22,245 nt of DNA from Novosphingobium sp. (GTDB taxonomy: Bacteria > Pseudomonadota > Alphaproteobacteria > Sphingomonadales > Sphingomonadaceae). The position numbers were made by a program, and so were the translations under genes. Of the stretch, positions 6,299 to 13,473 are shown piece after piece. The notes under the pieces are model-generated. The model was not told the DNA's origin. It saw only the letters and a list, made by a program, of their open reading frames with translations, and did no database searches. How positions within the stretch are numbered: the stretch's first letter is position 1; the number at the start of each line of letters is the position of its first letter. Where the stretch lies: NCBI GenBank assembly GCA_027490345.1, contig JAIXYF010000296.1, positions 1 to 22,245 of the forward strand, written 5' to 3'.

Positions 6299-6330
6299 TT
6301 TCAAAACGCGCTCTTTCGCGCGTTTTGAAA
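6299..6330. repeat. Hairpin 3 of intergenic repeat block
   Basis: TTTCAAAACGCGC (6299-6311) and GCGCGTTTTGAAA (6318-6330) are perfect 13-bp arms around the loop TCTTTC. It directly abuts the 32-bp inverted repeat and ends 12 bp before the sigma-54 promoter at 6343. Confidence 0.8.
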
Positions 6331-6342
6331 ACAAGCAGCATT

Positions 6343-6358
6343 TGGCACGCTGTTTGCT
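6343..6358 (+). promoter_or_regulatory. Sigma-54 (RpoN) promoter of transglycosylase-flhA-fliA operon
   Basis: TGGCACGCTGTTTGCT matches TGGCACG-N4-TTGC at every fixed position. It ends 47-48 nt before the preferred GTG start at 6406. This places flhA and fliA, downstream in the same tight run, under sigma-54 control. Confidence 0.88.
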
Positions 6359-6405
6359 GATGCCCTTCCGGCTGCTGCGTGACGGTGGCCGAGAAAGGGA
6401 CTTCA

Positions 6406-7245
6406 GTGAGCGAACCTTCTGCGATTGCTGCACCGGCCTTGCCGCGCCCTGCGCCAGATGTGCGCCCAAGGGACGTCAGGGGCGCGATTGCGCGGGCAGC
6501 GGCGGCCACCGGCACCGATTTTTCTTACCTTATGGCGCAGGCCAAAATCGAATCCGGGTTCAACCCCAATGCCCGCGCCGCCACGTCGAGCGCGGCGGGG
6601 CTCTATCAGTTCACCGGGCAGACCTGGCTGGCAATGCTGGACAAGCATGGCGCCGCTTATGGGCTTCCGGGTGCGGGCGATGGTTCTTCGCGCGCGCAGA
6701 TGCTGGCGCTACGGTCCGACCCCGAACTCTCCGCGCTGATGGCGGGCGAGCTGGCGAACGACAACCGCGATTTCCTCTCCGGCCAGCTCGGCCGCGATCC
6801 CGATGCGAGCGAGCTTTATCTCGCGCACTTCCTCGGCGCAGAAGGGGCCGGGCGGTTCCTCGGTGCGCTGTCCACCAACCCATCGCAAAGCGCCGCAGCG
6901 CTGCTGCCCAAGGCGGCGGCGGCCAATCGGGCGATCTTTTTCGGACCCACCGGCGCGCGTTCGGTGGCTGATGTGATGGACCTGCTGCGCGGCAAGATGG
7001 CCAGCGCGATGAACGCCGCAGAGGGCGCCCTGCCTGCCTATGCCGCCGCGCCAGAAGTGCAGGCTGGCGGGCCGATCCAGCAGGCGTTCCGTGCCGCCGC
7101 CGCTTCGCCCGAAGCGCCGCCCGCCCGTTCGATGGCCGATACCTTGCGCGACGCCTTTGCGCTGAACAACGCTGGGGCGCAGCCCGGCAGCGCCCCGGCG
7201 CATGTGCGCGCGGCTTATGGCCAGCTGCGGTCCTTGGGGATCTGA
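6406..7245 (+). CDS. Flagellar-cluster lytic transglycosylase (SLT domain)
   Basis: SLT-domain lytic transglycosylases cleave peptidoglycan glycan strands; here the likely job is opening a hole for the rod. Residues 38-75 (DFSYLMAQAKIESGFNPNAR, then TSSAAGLYQFTGQTWL) form the SLT core, with catalytic Glu at about 49 in AKIESGF and the GLYQFT motif. The whole product is 279 aa. No Sec signal peptide is visible, only an Ala/Pro-rich start, so export through the flagellar apparatus, as for FlgJ, is plausible but unproven. I prefer GTG 6406, with GAAAGGGA 5 nt upstream, over GTG 6379, which lies close to the predicted transcription start. It may functionally replace the FlgJ muramidase domain. 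flhA begins 6 bp after its stop. Confidence 0.82.
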   Translation: MSEPSAIAAPALPRPAPDVRPRDVRGAIARAAAATGTDFSYLMAQAKIESGFNPNARAATSSAAGLYQFTGQTWLAMLDKHGAAYGLPGAGDGSSRAQMLALRSDPELSALMAGELANDNRDFLSGQLGRDPDASELYLAHFLGAEGAGRFLGALSTNPSQSAAALLPKAAAANRAIFFGPTGARSVADVMDLLRGKMASAMNAAEGALPAYAAAPEVQAGGPIQQAFRAAAASPEAPPARSMADTLRDAFALNNAGAQPGSAPAHVRAAYGQLRSLGI

Positions 7246-7251
7246 CGCGCG

Positions 7252-9348
7252 ATGCTGAAACGCCTTGGCCAGCCCGGTGCGCTGGCGCTGCCTGCGGGCA
7301 TCCTGATCCTGATCGCGCTGATGATCATGCCGATCCCTGCCTTCCTGCTCGATGCCTTCTTCGTGCTCAATATCGCGCTGTCCATCGCGATCCTGATGGC
7401 GGCGATGAACGCGCTCAAGCCGCTTGATTTCTCCTCGTTCCCCTCGGTCCTGCTGTTTGCCACGCTGCTGCGGCTTGCGCTCAATGTCGCCTCCACGCGC
7501 ATCGTGCTGGTCAGCGGGCACGAAGGCGGCGCGGCGGCGGGGCATGTGATCGAAAGCTTCGGCGCGTTCCTGATCGGCGGCAATTTCGCGGTCGGCCTGT
7601 TCGTGTTCATGATCCTGATGATCATCAACCTGATGGTCGTCACCAAGGGCGCGGGCCGCGTTTCGGAAGTCTCCGCGCGCTTCACCCTCGATGCCTTGCC
7701 CGGCAAGCAGATGGCCATCGACGCCGATCTGGCGGCAGGCCTGCTGAGCGCGGAAGAAGCCAAGGCGCGCCGCCGCGAAGTGGCGACAGAGGCCGATTTC
7801 TATGGCTCGATGGATGGCGCCAGCAAGTTCGTCAAAGGCGATGCCGTCGCGGCGCTGCTGATCCTCGGCGTCAACATCATCGCCGGTTTCTGCCTCGGGA
7901 TGCTGAGCCACGGCCTCACCGCGCAGGAAGCCGCCAGCCGCTACATCACGCTGGCGGTGGGCGATGCGCTGGTGGCGCAAGTGCCCTCGCTGCTGCTATC
8001 CATCGCCGCTGCTGTGATCGTGACGCGCGTTTCGGATGCGCGCGATCTGGCCGGCCAGATCGGCGGCCAGTTTGCCGCCCCCGGCACGTGGTTGCCGGTG
8101 GCCGTGATCATGGGCGTGATCGGGATGATCCCGGCGATGCCGCAGATAGTGTTCCTGCCCGCCGCTGCCATGGCCGGCTATATCTGGTGGAGCCTCAGGA
8201 AACGCGAAGCGCGCCTTGCCGTGCCGCCGCCGGTGGTGGTGGAGCAGATCGATCCGGCGCGCATCACGCTGGAGGACGTCTCTGACCACACGCTCGTCAC
8301 CATCGAGCTGGGCTACGGCCTCGTCCATCTGGTCGATGAAAAGCGCGATGCCCCGCTGGTGGCGCGCATCACCGGCGTGCGCAAGCAGCTGTCGCAAAGC
8401 TTCGGCTTCGTGGTGCCGCAGTTCCGCGTGCGCGATAGCCTCGATCTCATGCCCGATGCCTATCGCATCGTGCTGGGCGGCGTCACGCTCGGCGGGGCGA
8501 GCATCAAGGCGGCCAAAGTGCTCGCCATCGATGCCGGAGAGGCTAACCCGGACCATAGCCTGCGCGGCGAGCACACCACCGATCCCAGCTTCGGCTGCCC
8601 GGCGATCTGGATCGAACCCGGCCAGCGCGATCACGCGATTGCCGAAGGGTTCCTCACGGTCGACGCCTCCACCGTCGTCGCCACGCATCTCAACCAGCTG
8701 CTCAGCGAAAAGCCGCAGGCGCTGCTGGGGCCGGACGAAGTGCGCGCGATCATCGACGGCGTGCGCGATCGTGCGCCGGGGCTGGTGGAGACGGTGCATC
8801 CCGCGCCGATCACGCTGGGCGCGATGACGCGGCTGCTTCACGCGCTGCTGGAAGACGGGGTGAGCATCGCGCACCCGCTGCCGATCCTCTCCGCGCTGGC
8901 CGAAGCGGTGCTGCAGACGAACGACCACGACAAGCTGGTCGATCTGGTGCGGGCCTCGCTCGGCGGGATGCTGGTTTCGCGCATCTGCGGGCCGAACGAG
9001 CGGCTCGCCGTGCTGACCCTCGATGGCGGGCTGGAGCAGATGATCGTGGGCGGGATGCACGATCCTGTGACCGGCCAGCCGGTGATCGAGCCCGATCTCG
9101 CGCGCTCCATCGGCGAGCGGATTGCCGCGATCATTGCGACACGCGGGCCTGCCGCGCCGCCCGTCGCGCTCATCGTCCAGCCGCGCGCCCGCCGTGCGCT
9201 CGCCGCGCTGCTGCGCGCCCGCGCGCCGCAGTGCGCGGTGCTTTCGATTTCCGAACTGCCGCCCAGCCAGCCGATCGAAGTGATCGAGGTGGTGGGCGCC
9301 GCAGAGCCAGACCCATCCGCAATTCCCCCACAGGATCTTGCCGCATGA
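7252..9348 (+). CDS. flhA: Flagellar type III export protein FlhA
   Basis: FlhA is the large inner-membrane component of the flagellar export gate, using ion motive force and docking substrate-chaperone complexes. The 698-aa length is normal. The N-terminal half has about eight membrane helices, including LALPAGILILIALMIMPIPA and GLFVFMILMIINLMVVTKG. The FHIPEP family signature lies near residues 137-160 (RVSEVSARFTLDALPGKQMA). The cytoplasmic half (from about residue 330) includes LEDVSDHTLVTIELGYGLVH, ARITGVRKQLSQSFGFVVPQ and the conserved EVRAIIDGVRDRAPGLVETV region. It lies 6 bp downstream of the transglycosylase gene and overlaps fliA by ATGA, so all three share the promoter at 6343. Confidence 0.97.
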   Translation: MLKRLGQPGALALPAGILILIALMIMPIPAFLLDAFFVLNIALSIAILMAAMNALKPLDFSSFPSVLLFATLLRLALNVASTRIVLVSGHEGGAAAGHVIESFGAFLIGGNFAVGLFVFMILMIINLMVVTKGAGRVSEVSARFTLDALPGKQMAIDADLAAGLLSAEEAKARRREVATEADFYGSMDGASKFVKGDAVAALLILGVNIIAGFCLGMLSHGLTAQEAASRYITLAVGDALVAQVPSLLLSIAAAVIVTRVSDARDLAGQIGGQFAAPGTWLPVAVIMGVIGMIPAMPQIVFLPAAAMAGYIWWSLRKREARLAVPPPVVVEQIDPARITLEDVSDHTLVTIELGYGLVHLVDEKRDAPLVARITGVRKQLSQSFGFVVPQFRVRDSLDLMPDAYRIVLGGVTLGGASIKAAKVLAIDAGEANPDHSLRGEHTTDPSFGCPAIWIEPGQRDHAIAEGFLTVDASTVVATHLNQLLSEKPQALLGPDEVRAIIDGVRDRAPGLVETVHPAPITLGAMTRLLHALLEDGVSIAHPLPILSALAEAVLQTNDHDKLVDLVRASLGGMLVSRICGPNERLAVLTLDGGLEQMIVGGMHDPVTGQPVIEPDLARSIGERIAAIIATRGPAAPPVALIVQPRARRALAALLRARAPQCAVLSISELPPSQPIEVIEVVGAAEPDPSAIPPQDLAA

Positions 9349-10076
9349 ACCATGACCACCGCAGCTTTGCCGCCGCGCGCGCCTATCAGGGCGGCACGGC
9401 GGACCGCATCCGCCGCTTCCTGCCGATGGTGCGCCGCCTTGCCTGGCACGTCCACGGATCGGGCCGGGCGGGCATCGAGATCGACGATCTGATTCAGGCC
9501 GGGCTCGTCGCGCTCACCGAATGCGCGCAGAAGCACAACGGGCCGACCGAGGACGGCTTTGCCGCCTATGCCAAGCTGCGCGTGCGCGGCGCGATGGTCG
9601 ATCTGGTGCGGCGCGCGAGCCCCCTATCGCGCAGCGCGAGCGACCGGCGCAAGCTGCTGGCAGGCGCGGCGCAGACCCTGACCACCACGCTGGGCCGCGC
9701 CCCGACCGAAGACGAACTCGCCGAAGCGATGGGCATGACCACCGCCGCGCTGGGTGAACTGCGCGCCTCCAGCGAGCCGATGCGCTTCGAGCCCATCGAC
9801 GATACCTATTCGGACAGCGACATGGCTTTCGCCGACGACCGGCCGGACAGCTTCGAACTGCTGGCCGACGAGCAGACGCGCGGGCAGGTGGTCTCTGCGA
9901 TTGCTGGCCTGCCGGAGCGGCTGCAGATGGTGATCCAGCTCTATTTCGTGGAGGAACTGAACCTCGCGGAAATCGCGGAGGTGCTCTCGGTCAGCGTACC
10001 GCGTGTGCATCAGTTGAAGGCGCAGGCGTTGGACAAGCTGCGGGCGGCGCTGGGGGAAGGGTTTGATGTGCTTTAG
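9345..10076 (+). CDS. fliA: Flagellar sigma-28 factor FliA
   Basis: FliA directs RNA polymerase to late flagellar promoters (filament, chemotaxis) and is held inactive by FlgM. The 243-aa product shows region 2 (FLPMVRRLAWHVHGSGRAGI, then EIDDLIQAGLVALTECAQKH), with KLRVRGAMVDLVRRASPLSR in the region 2/3 junction. Region 3 includes LGRAPTEDELAEAMGM. Region 4 has LPERLQMVIQLYFVEELNLA followed by EIAEVLSVSVPRVHQLKAQA. The R-G-A-M-x-D-x-x-R pattern is typical of sigma-28. The ATG at 9345 overlaps the flhA stop. The partner flgM is at 5508. About 270 bp of apparently non-coding DNA follows. Confidence 0.94.
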   Translation: MNHDHRSFAAARAYQGGTADRIRRFLPMVRRLAWHVHGSGRAGIEIDDLIQAGLVALTECAQKHNGPTEDGFAAYAKLRVRGAMVDLVRRASPLSRSASDRRKLLAGAAQTLTTTLGRAPTEDELAEAMGMTTAALGELRASSEPMRFEPIDDTYSDSDMAFADDRPDSFELLADEQTRGQVVSAIAGLPERLQMVIQLYFVEELNLAEIAEVLSVSVPRVHQLKAQALDKLRAALGEGFDVL

Positions 10077-10347
10077 GGGGGGAGGTCTGCTTTTGGGTGA
10101 CTGCCAAAGTTGGTCATACGACCGGGAATGGGTGGTTTGCTGCCGTCCCACCCTGGGCGGGTTGAGGCCGGGCAGGACCGATGACCCTGATTGCAATTCG
10201 ACTGATCTAGCGTTAATTTTCCGATGCCGACGCTGCTGGAAATGGCTGAGGATGGAGGAGGAGGCCGTGTCGTCATTCTGACGGCCCGGTTCGCTGTGCG
10301 GGCTGGACTCTCGCACCAGTTGAATCCACTGTCCTTGGAGAGCCGGG
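10077..10347. other. Non-coding gap between fliA and the next gene
   Basis: This 271-bp stretch has no convincing reading frame and is less GC-rich than the flagellar genes. I see only short imperfect inverted repeats such as GGTC-ATAC-GACC and CGTCA-TTC-TGACG, with no T-run terminator and no clear promoter. A Shine-Dalgarno (GGAG at 10337-10340) for the following gene lies at its right end. It marks the border of the flagellar cluster. Confidence 0.5.
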
Positions 10348-10950
10348 ATGCATGATCTTGTATTTCCCATGACTGCGGCTGATCGCTCGATGCTGCGCCA
10401 TTTCAGAAACAGCCTTCCTAAGCGCCACCGAACGCAATTTGACGCTTCCGTGGCCAATCTCATGGAAACCGAGAGAAGGTTTGCCGTAGATCGGCCTTCG
10501 CATCAGCATATCCTTATGGGAAGCTGTGCCGTGTGCGCCTATCATCAATGGCGAGCCTATGGGCTGGATGAAACCGCCGCAAAGACCGCAGTTGGCCGGT
10601 CAATCACGACATTCTCGAACGGTGTAAGCCGTCTTCTAATCTGGCTTTGGTATCGCTTGTCGAAAGACCCATTCGAAGCCACCCGAAGGTATACAGCCCA
10701 AATCAACCAAACCTATGGGGCAACGTTCGATATCGCATTTTCAGAGCTAGAGGATGGGTTCGTTTCGGTCGTAAAGGTCTGCGGCTATAAGACATTCTTG
10801 GCGCGCCACGATGCTGAACATTTGCTCGACTTGTTTTGCGAATGGGACCGGGTCTGGATTGACAGCATCCCAAAAGGCATCCGCTTCAGCCGCCCTTCGA
10901 CTATCGCGCAAGGCGCTGGATCCTGTCGCTTCGAGTTCAGCAGGGAATAG
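10348..10950 (+). CDS. L-2-amino-thiazoline-4-carboxylate hydrolase family protein
   Basis: The 200-aa product looks like the ATC hydrolase family, named for enzymes that open 2-amino-thiazoline-4-carboxylate on the way to L-cysteine in soil pseudomonads. The supporting pattern is in the C-terminal half: a Cys in VVKVCGYKTFLARHDAEHLL (C145), then DLFCEWDRVW (C164, D167), then RPSTIAQGAGSCRFEFSRE (C193), which matches the family C-terminal T-x-A-x-G-x-x-x-C-x-F-x-F block. Most characterised relatives are somewhat longer. The true substrate is unknown. GGAG lies 7 nt before the ATG. GC content is clearly lower than its neighbours: hand counts of two 60-base rows give 50-53 percent, against about 77 percent in a row of flhA. 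This suggests acquisition by transfer. It stands alone with no operon partner. Confidence 0.68.
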   Translation: MHDLVFPMTAADRSMLRHFRNSLPKRHRTQFDASVANLMETERRFAVDRPSHQHILMGSCAVCAYHQWRAYGLDETAAKTAVGRSITTFSNGVSRLLIWLWYRLSKDPFEATRRYTAQINQTYGATFDIAFSELEDGFVSVVKVCGYKTFLARHDAEHLLDLFCEWDRVWIDSIPKGIRFSRPSTIAQGAGSCRFEFSRE

Positions 10951-11141
10951 GCGCCAGCGGGCGACCTGGAGTGGCGGGAACGGGGTCGATTGCCGAAATT
11001 CCGCTTCCAGCGAGAATAGCCGCATTTCGGTCCTCCATTTCGCTGGTTCGCCGCGTTTTCCCGATCCTTTCGCCAAGCGCAGGATGAGCAGCGGAGCGGC
11101 CTTTTAGCATTTGTAGCACTTGCACCCGCCTCTCCTCCGGC

Positions 11142-11157
11142 TTAATCGCGCGGTTAA
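11142..11157. promoter_or_regulatory. Imperfect palindrome before the SDR gene
   Basis: TTAATCGCGCGGTTAA is symmetric except for one position per arm (TTAA-x-CGCGCG-x-TTAA). It lies 12 bp before the SDR start and just upstream of its Shine-Dalgarno. It could be an operator, for example for a TetR-type regulator, but none is encoded nearby, so this is tentative. Confidence 0.25.
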
Positions 11158-11169
11158 AGGAGAGATGCC

Positions 11170-11955
11170 ATGAAGATCGAACAGGGTATGGCTGCCGTCG
11201 TGACCGGCGCGGCTTCGGGTCTGGGGCGGGCGACCGCTTATGCGCTCGCGGCGGCGGGGGCGAAGGTCGCGATTTTCGATGTGAACGCTGAGGCGGGCGA
11301 GGAAGTGGCCAAGGCGATTGGCGGGCTGTTCTGCCATGTCGATATCACCAGCGAAGAGTCGGTGGTCGAGGGCTTTGCCAAGGCGCGTGCTGCCCATGGG
11401 CAGGAGCGGATCACCGTCCACTGCGCGGTGGTGCACCGCAAGGGCAAGACCGTGGGCCGCAACAAGGAAACCGGCGAGTTCACCCGCCTTTCGACCGAGG
11501 ACTATGCCTTTGCCGCAGGCGGCGTGCTGATCGCCAGCTACCGCGTGGCGAGCCTTTCGGCGCTGGGTATGGCCCATGCCGAGCCGCTGGAAGGCGACGG
11601 CGAACGCGGGACGATCATCCTGACGGGTTCGGTCGCGGCGCAGGATGCGCAGATCGGGCAGGTGGCTTATGGCTCGCTGAAGGCGGGCGTGGTCGGCCTC
11701 GTGCTGCCGATGGCGCGCGATCTGATGGACCTTGGCATCCGCGTCAACGCGATCCTGCCGGGCATCTTCGATACGCCGCTGCTGGGCCGCGTGCCGGAGA
11801 AGGTGCGCGCAGGGCTCAATGCCTCGGTGCCGTTCCCCAAGCGGCTTGGCCTGCCCGAAGAGTTCGCCAGCCTGGCGATGGAACTGGTGCGCAATTCCTA
11901 TTTCAACGCGCAGGCGATCCGGCTGGATGGCGGCATCCGCATGGCGCCGCGGTGA
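11170..11955 (+). CDS. Short-chain dehydrogenase/reductase, 3-hydroxyacyl-CoA dehydrogenase-like
   Basis: This 261-aa classical SDR has the Rossmann motif TGAASGLG (residues 12-19) and an Asp at the end of beta-2 (AIFD, D37) that favours NAD over NADP. It also has D58 in HVDIT, catalytic Ser154 (ILTGSVAA) and Tyr167-x-x-x-Lys171 (YGSLK). PG-I-F-DTPLL after RVNAILPG is typical. The overall pattern, with LGLPEEFASLAMELVRNSYF, resembles type-II 3-hydroxyacyl-CoA dehydrogenases (HSD10-like), suggesting oxidation of an acyl-CoA or steroid-like substrate. The usual NNAG segment reads HCAV (84-87), and the usual conserved Asn of helix 4 seems to be Ala. AAGGAGAG lies 5 nt before the ATG at 11170. 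It has no operon partner. The specific substrate cannot be read from sequence. Confidence 0.85.
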   Translation: MKIEQGMAAVVTGAASGLGRATAYALAAAGAKVAIFDVNAEAGEEVAKAIGGLFCHVDITSEESVVEGFAKARAAHGQERITVHCAVVHRKGKTVGRNKETGEFTRLSTEDYAFAAGGVLIASYRVASLSALGMAHAEPLEGDGERGTIILTGSVAAQDAQIGQVAYGSLKAGVVGLVLPMARDLMDLGIRVNAILPGIFDTPLLGRVPEKVRAGLNASVPFPKRLGLPEEFASLAMELVRNSYFNAQAIRLDGGIRMAPR

Positions 11956-11986
11956 GGCGCTGACTTCCCGTTCACCACCCCGTCGG

Positions 11987-12065
11987 CCCGTGCTTGACAC
12001 GGGCCTTGGCTTTTCCCTTCGGGCGCCGCGCTGGGAGAAAAGCCTAGCCCCGTGTCAAGCACGGG
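11987..12065. repeat. REP-like pair of inverted hairpins
   Basis: Left unit 11987-12003 is CCCGTGCTTGACACGGG and right unit 12049-12065 is its reverse complement; each is itself a 6-bp-stem hairpin. The similarity extends inward (CTTGGCTTTTC against GAAAAGCCTAG, up to 12037), giving imperfect arms of about 29 bp. It lies between the convergent SDR and LysE genes, so it can also act as a bidirectional transcript end. Confidence 0.8.
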
Positions 12066-12098
12066 GCGACGTGCAGGGGGCGTTGGGGTTGTGAGGGT

Positions 12099-12707
12099 TT
12101 AGCCCGATTTGATCGCCAGAAACGAGGCCGCGACGCCGAGCATCACCAACGCAAAACCCCGGCGCACCCATTTGGTGCGGGCGGGGTTTGCCAGCCAAGC
12201 CTGCGCACGGCTGCCCGCCAGCACGATTGCGAGGTGGATGGCTGTGGCGATTGCGGTGCTGACGACCGCGAGCGTGAGCGCCTCGCCGAGCCCAAGCGTG
12301 CGCCCGCCGAGGAACTCCGGCGCGACGACCACGAAGAACATGTAGGCCTTCGGGTTCAGCAAATTGAGCAGCGCGCCAGTGGTGAAGGCGCGCTTCGTGG
12401 CGGTGGGCGGCGGGGCTTTCTCCGCGCCGCGCCATGCCTCGATCGCCAGCCACACCATCATCGCCGCACCCGCAATCCGCAGGCCATCGAGCAGCGCGGG
12501 CATGGCCTTGAGCAGCGTGGCAAGGCCCAGCGCGGCCAGTATGCCATTGGCCAGCAGGCCCAGCGCGATGCCCGCCACGGCGGCGAGGCCGCTGCGCCGC
12601 CCTTCGGTGGCGGCAAGGCCCGCGAGCCACGCCATGTTCGGCCCCGGCGTCAGTTCGATCAGCAGAACCGCAGCGGCAAACCCGGCAATGTCGAGCGTGC
12701 CCGGCAC
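12099..12707 (-). CDS. LysE/RhtB-family amino-acid exporter
   Basis: The 202-aa inner-membrane protein has about six hydrophobic segments and the family signature near its start: FAAAVLLIELTPGPNMAWLA (TPGPN at about 20-24). It also has the typical loop ALLNLLNPKAYMFFVVVAPE with the conserved NPK. Members export amino acids or related metabolites such as threonine, homoserine or lysine; the substrate cannot be predicted. Translation starts at GTG 12707, immediately after the stop of the VIT1-family gene, so it is probably coupled to it. The GTG start is supported because the TPGPN motif then falls at the usual distance from the N-terminus. Its 3' end faces the SDR gene across the REP-like repeat. 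Confidence 0.9.
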   Translation of the reverse strand: MPGTLDIAGFAAAVLLIELTPGPNMAWLAGLAATEGRRSGLAAVAGIALGLLANGILAALGLATLLKAMPALLDGLRIAGAAMMVWLAIEAWRGAEKAPPPTATKRAFTTGALLNLLNPKAYMFFVVVAPEFLGGRTLGLGEALTLAVVSTAIATAIHLAIVLAGSRAQAWLANPARTKWVRRGFALVMLGVAASFLAIKSG

Positions 12708-13400
12708 CTAGACGGCAGTCCCCACGACCATGCCGATGCCTGCGGTGGCCGCCATGGCCAGCGCGCCCCACACGACGACGCGCAGCACCGGCTTGCCCAT
12801 CGATGCGCCGCCTGCCCGTGCGCCCAGCGCGCCGAGCAGCGCGAGGAACAGGATCGAGCCTGCCGCCGTGCCGGTGACCATCAGCCCCATCGGCAGGATC
12901 GCAGCCAGCAGCAGCGGCAGGAACGCCCCGCCGGTGAACATCAGCGCCGAAGTGATCGCGGCCAGCACCGGCTGCGCGGCGGTGGTTTCATTGAGGTGCA
13001 ATTCGTCGCGCGCATGGGCCGCCAGCGCATCCTTCGCCATCATCTGCCGCGCGACTTCGGCGGCCGTGGCAGGCTCGACCCCGCGCGCTTCGTAGATCGC
13101 GGCGAGTTCTGCCTGCTCGTGCACCGGATCGGCGGCCAGTTCGGCGCGTTCGCGCGCAAGATCGGCGGATTCGGTATCGGACTGGCTGGAGACCGAGACA
13201 TATTCCCCCGCCGCCATCGACATCGCGCCCGCCACCAGCCCCGCCGCGCCCGCAACGAGCAGCGCCTGCCGCTCCGCACCCGAAGCGGCGACGCCGAGGA
13301 TCAGGCTGGCGGTGGAGACGATGCCATCGTTTGCCCCCAGCACGGCGGCGCGCAGCCAGCCAATCCGGCTGACGAGGTGGCGTTCATCGTGGGGTCGCAT
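12708..13400 (-). CDS. VIT1/CCC1-family Fe/Mn transporter
   Basis: Members of this family move Fe2+ or Mn2+ across membranes. The product (230 aa from ATG 13400) has the bacterial VIT pattern. Helix 1 carries LRAAVLGANDGIVSTASLIL, with the conserved N-D-G. Helix 2 ends in AGAMSMAAGEYVSVSSQSDT, with the conserved M-A-x-G-E-Y-x-S. A cytoplasmic metal-binding segment rich in Glu follows (ERAELAADPVHEQAELAAIY). Three C-terminal helices complete it. A GTG at 13418 would add six residues. I prefer ATG 13400, because AAGGAA sits upstream of it. It directly precedes the LysE-type gene with no gap and follows the L,D-transpeptidase gene by 73 bp. Confidence 0.9.
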   Translation of the reverse strand: MRPHDERHLVSRIGWLRAAVLGANDGIVSTASLILGVAASGAERQALLVAGAAGLVAGAMSMAAGEYVSVSSQSDTESADLARERAELAADPVHEQAELAAIYEARGVEPATAAEVARQMMAKDALAAHARDELHLNETTAAQPVLAAITSALMFTGGAFLPLLLAAILPMGLMVTGTAAGSILFLALLGALGARAGGASMGKPVLRVVVWGALAMAATAGIGMVVGTAV

Positions 13401-13473
13401 GGTGTCCGGTTCCTTCACTGGGCCTGTCCATGAACCTCATGGCCCCGCCAGCGAAAGGAAAAAACGATCTGGA

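Noticed and set aside
6165..6515. Small proteins translated from the hairpin block between flgN and the transglycosylase
   Set aside because: The frames on both strands simply read through the inverted repeats, giving mirror-image Arg/Pro/Gly-rich peptides. No Shine-Dalgarno or family supports them.
6709..7980. 423-codon open frame on the minus strand over the transglycosylase and flhA
   Set aside because: The product is rich in Arg, His, Gln and Asp with no domain. The opposite strand carries unmistakable FlhA.
10747..11076. 109-codon minus-strand frame overlapping the end of the ATC hydrolase-like gene
   Set aside because: Over half of it is antisense to the better supported gene and it has no recognisable features.
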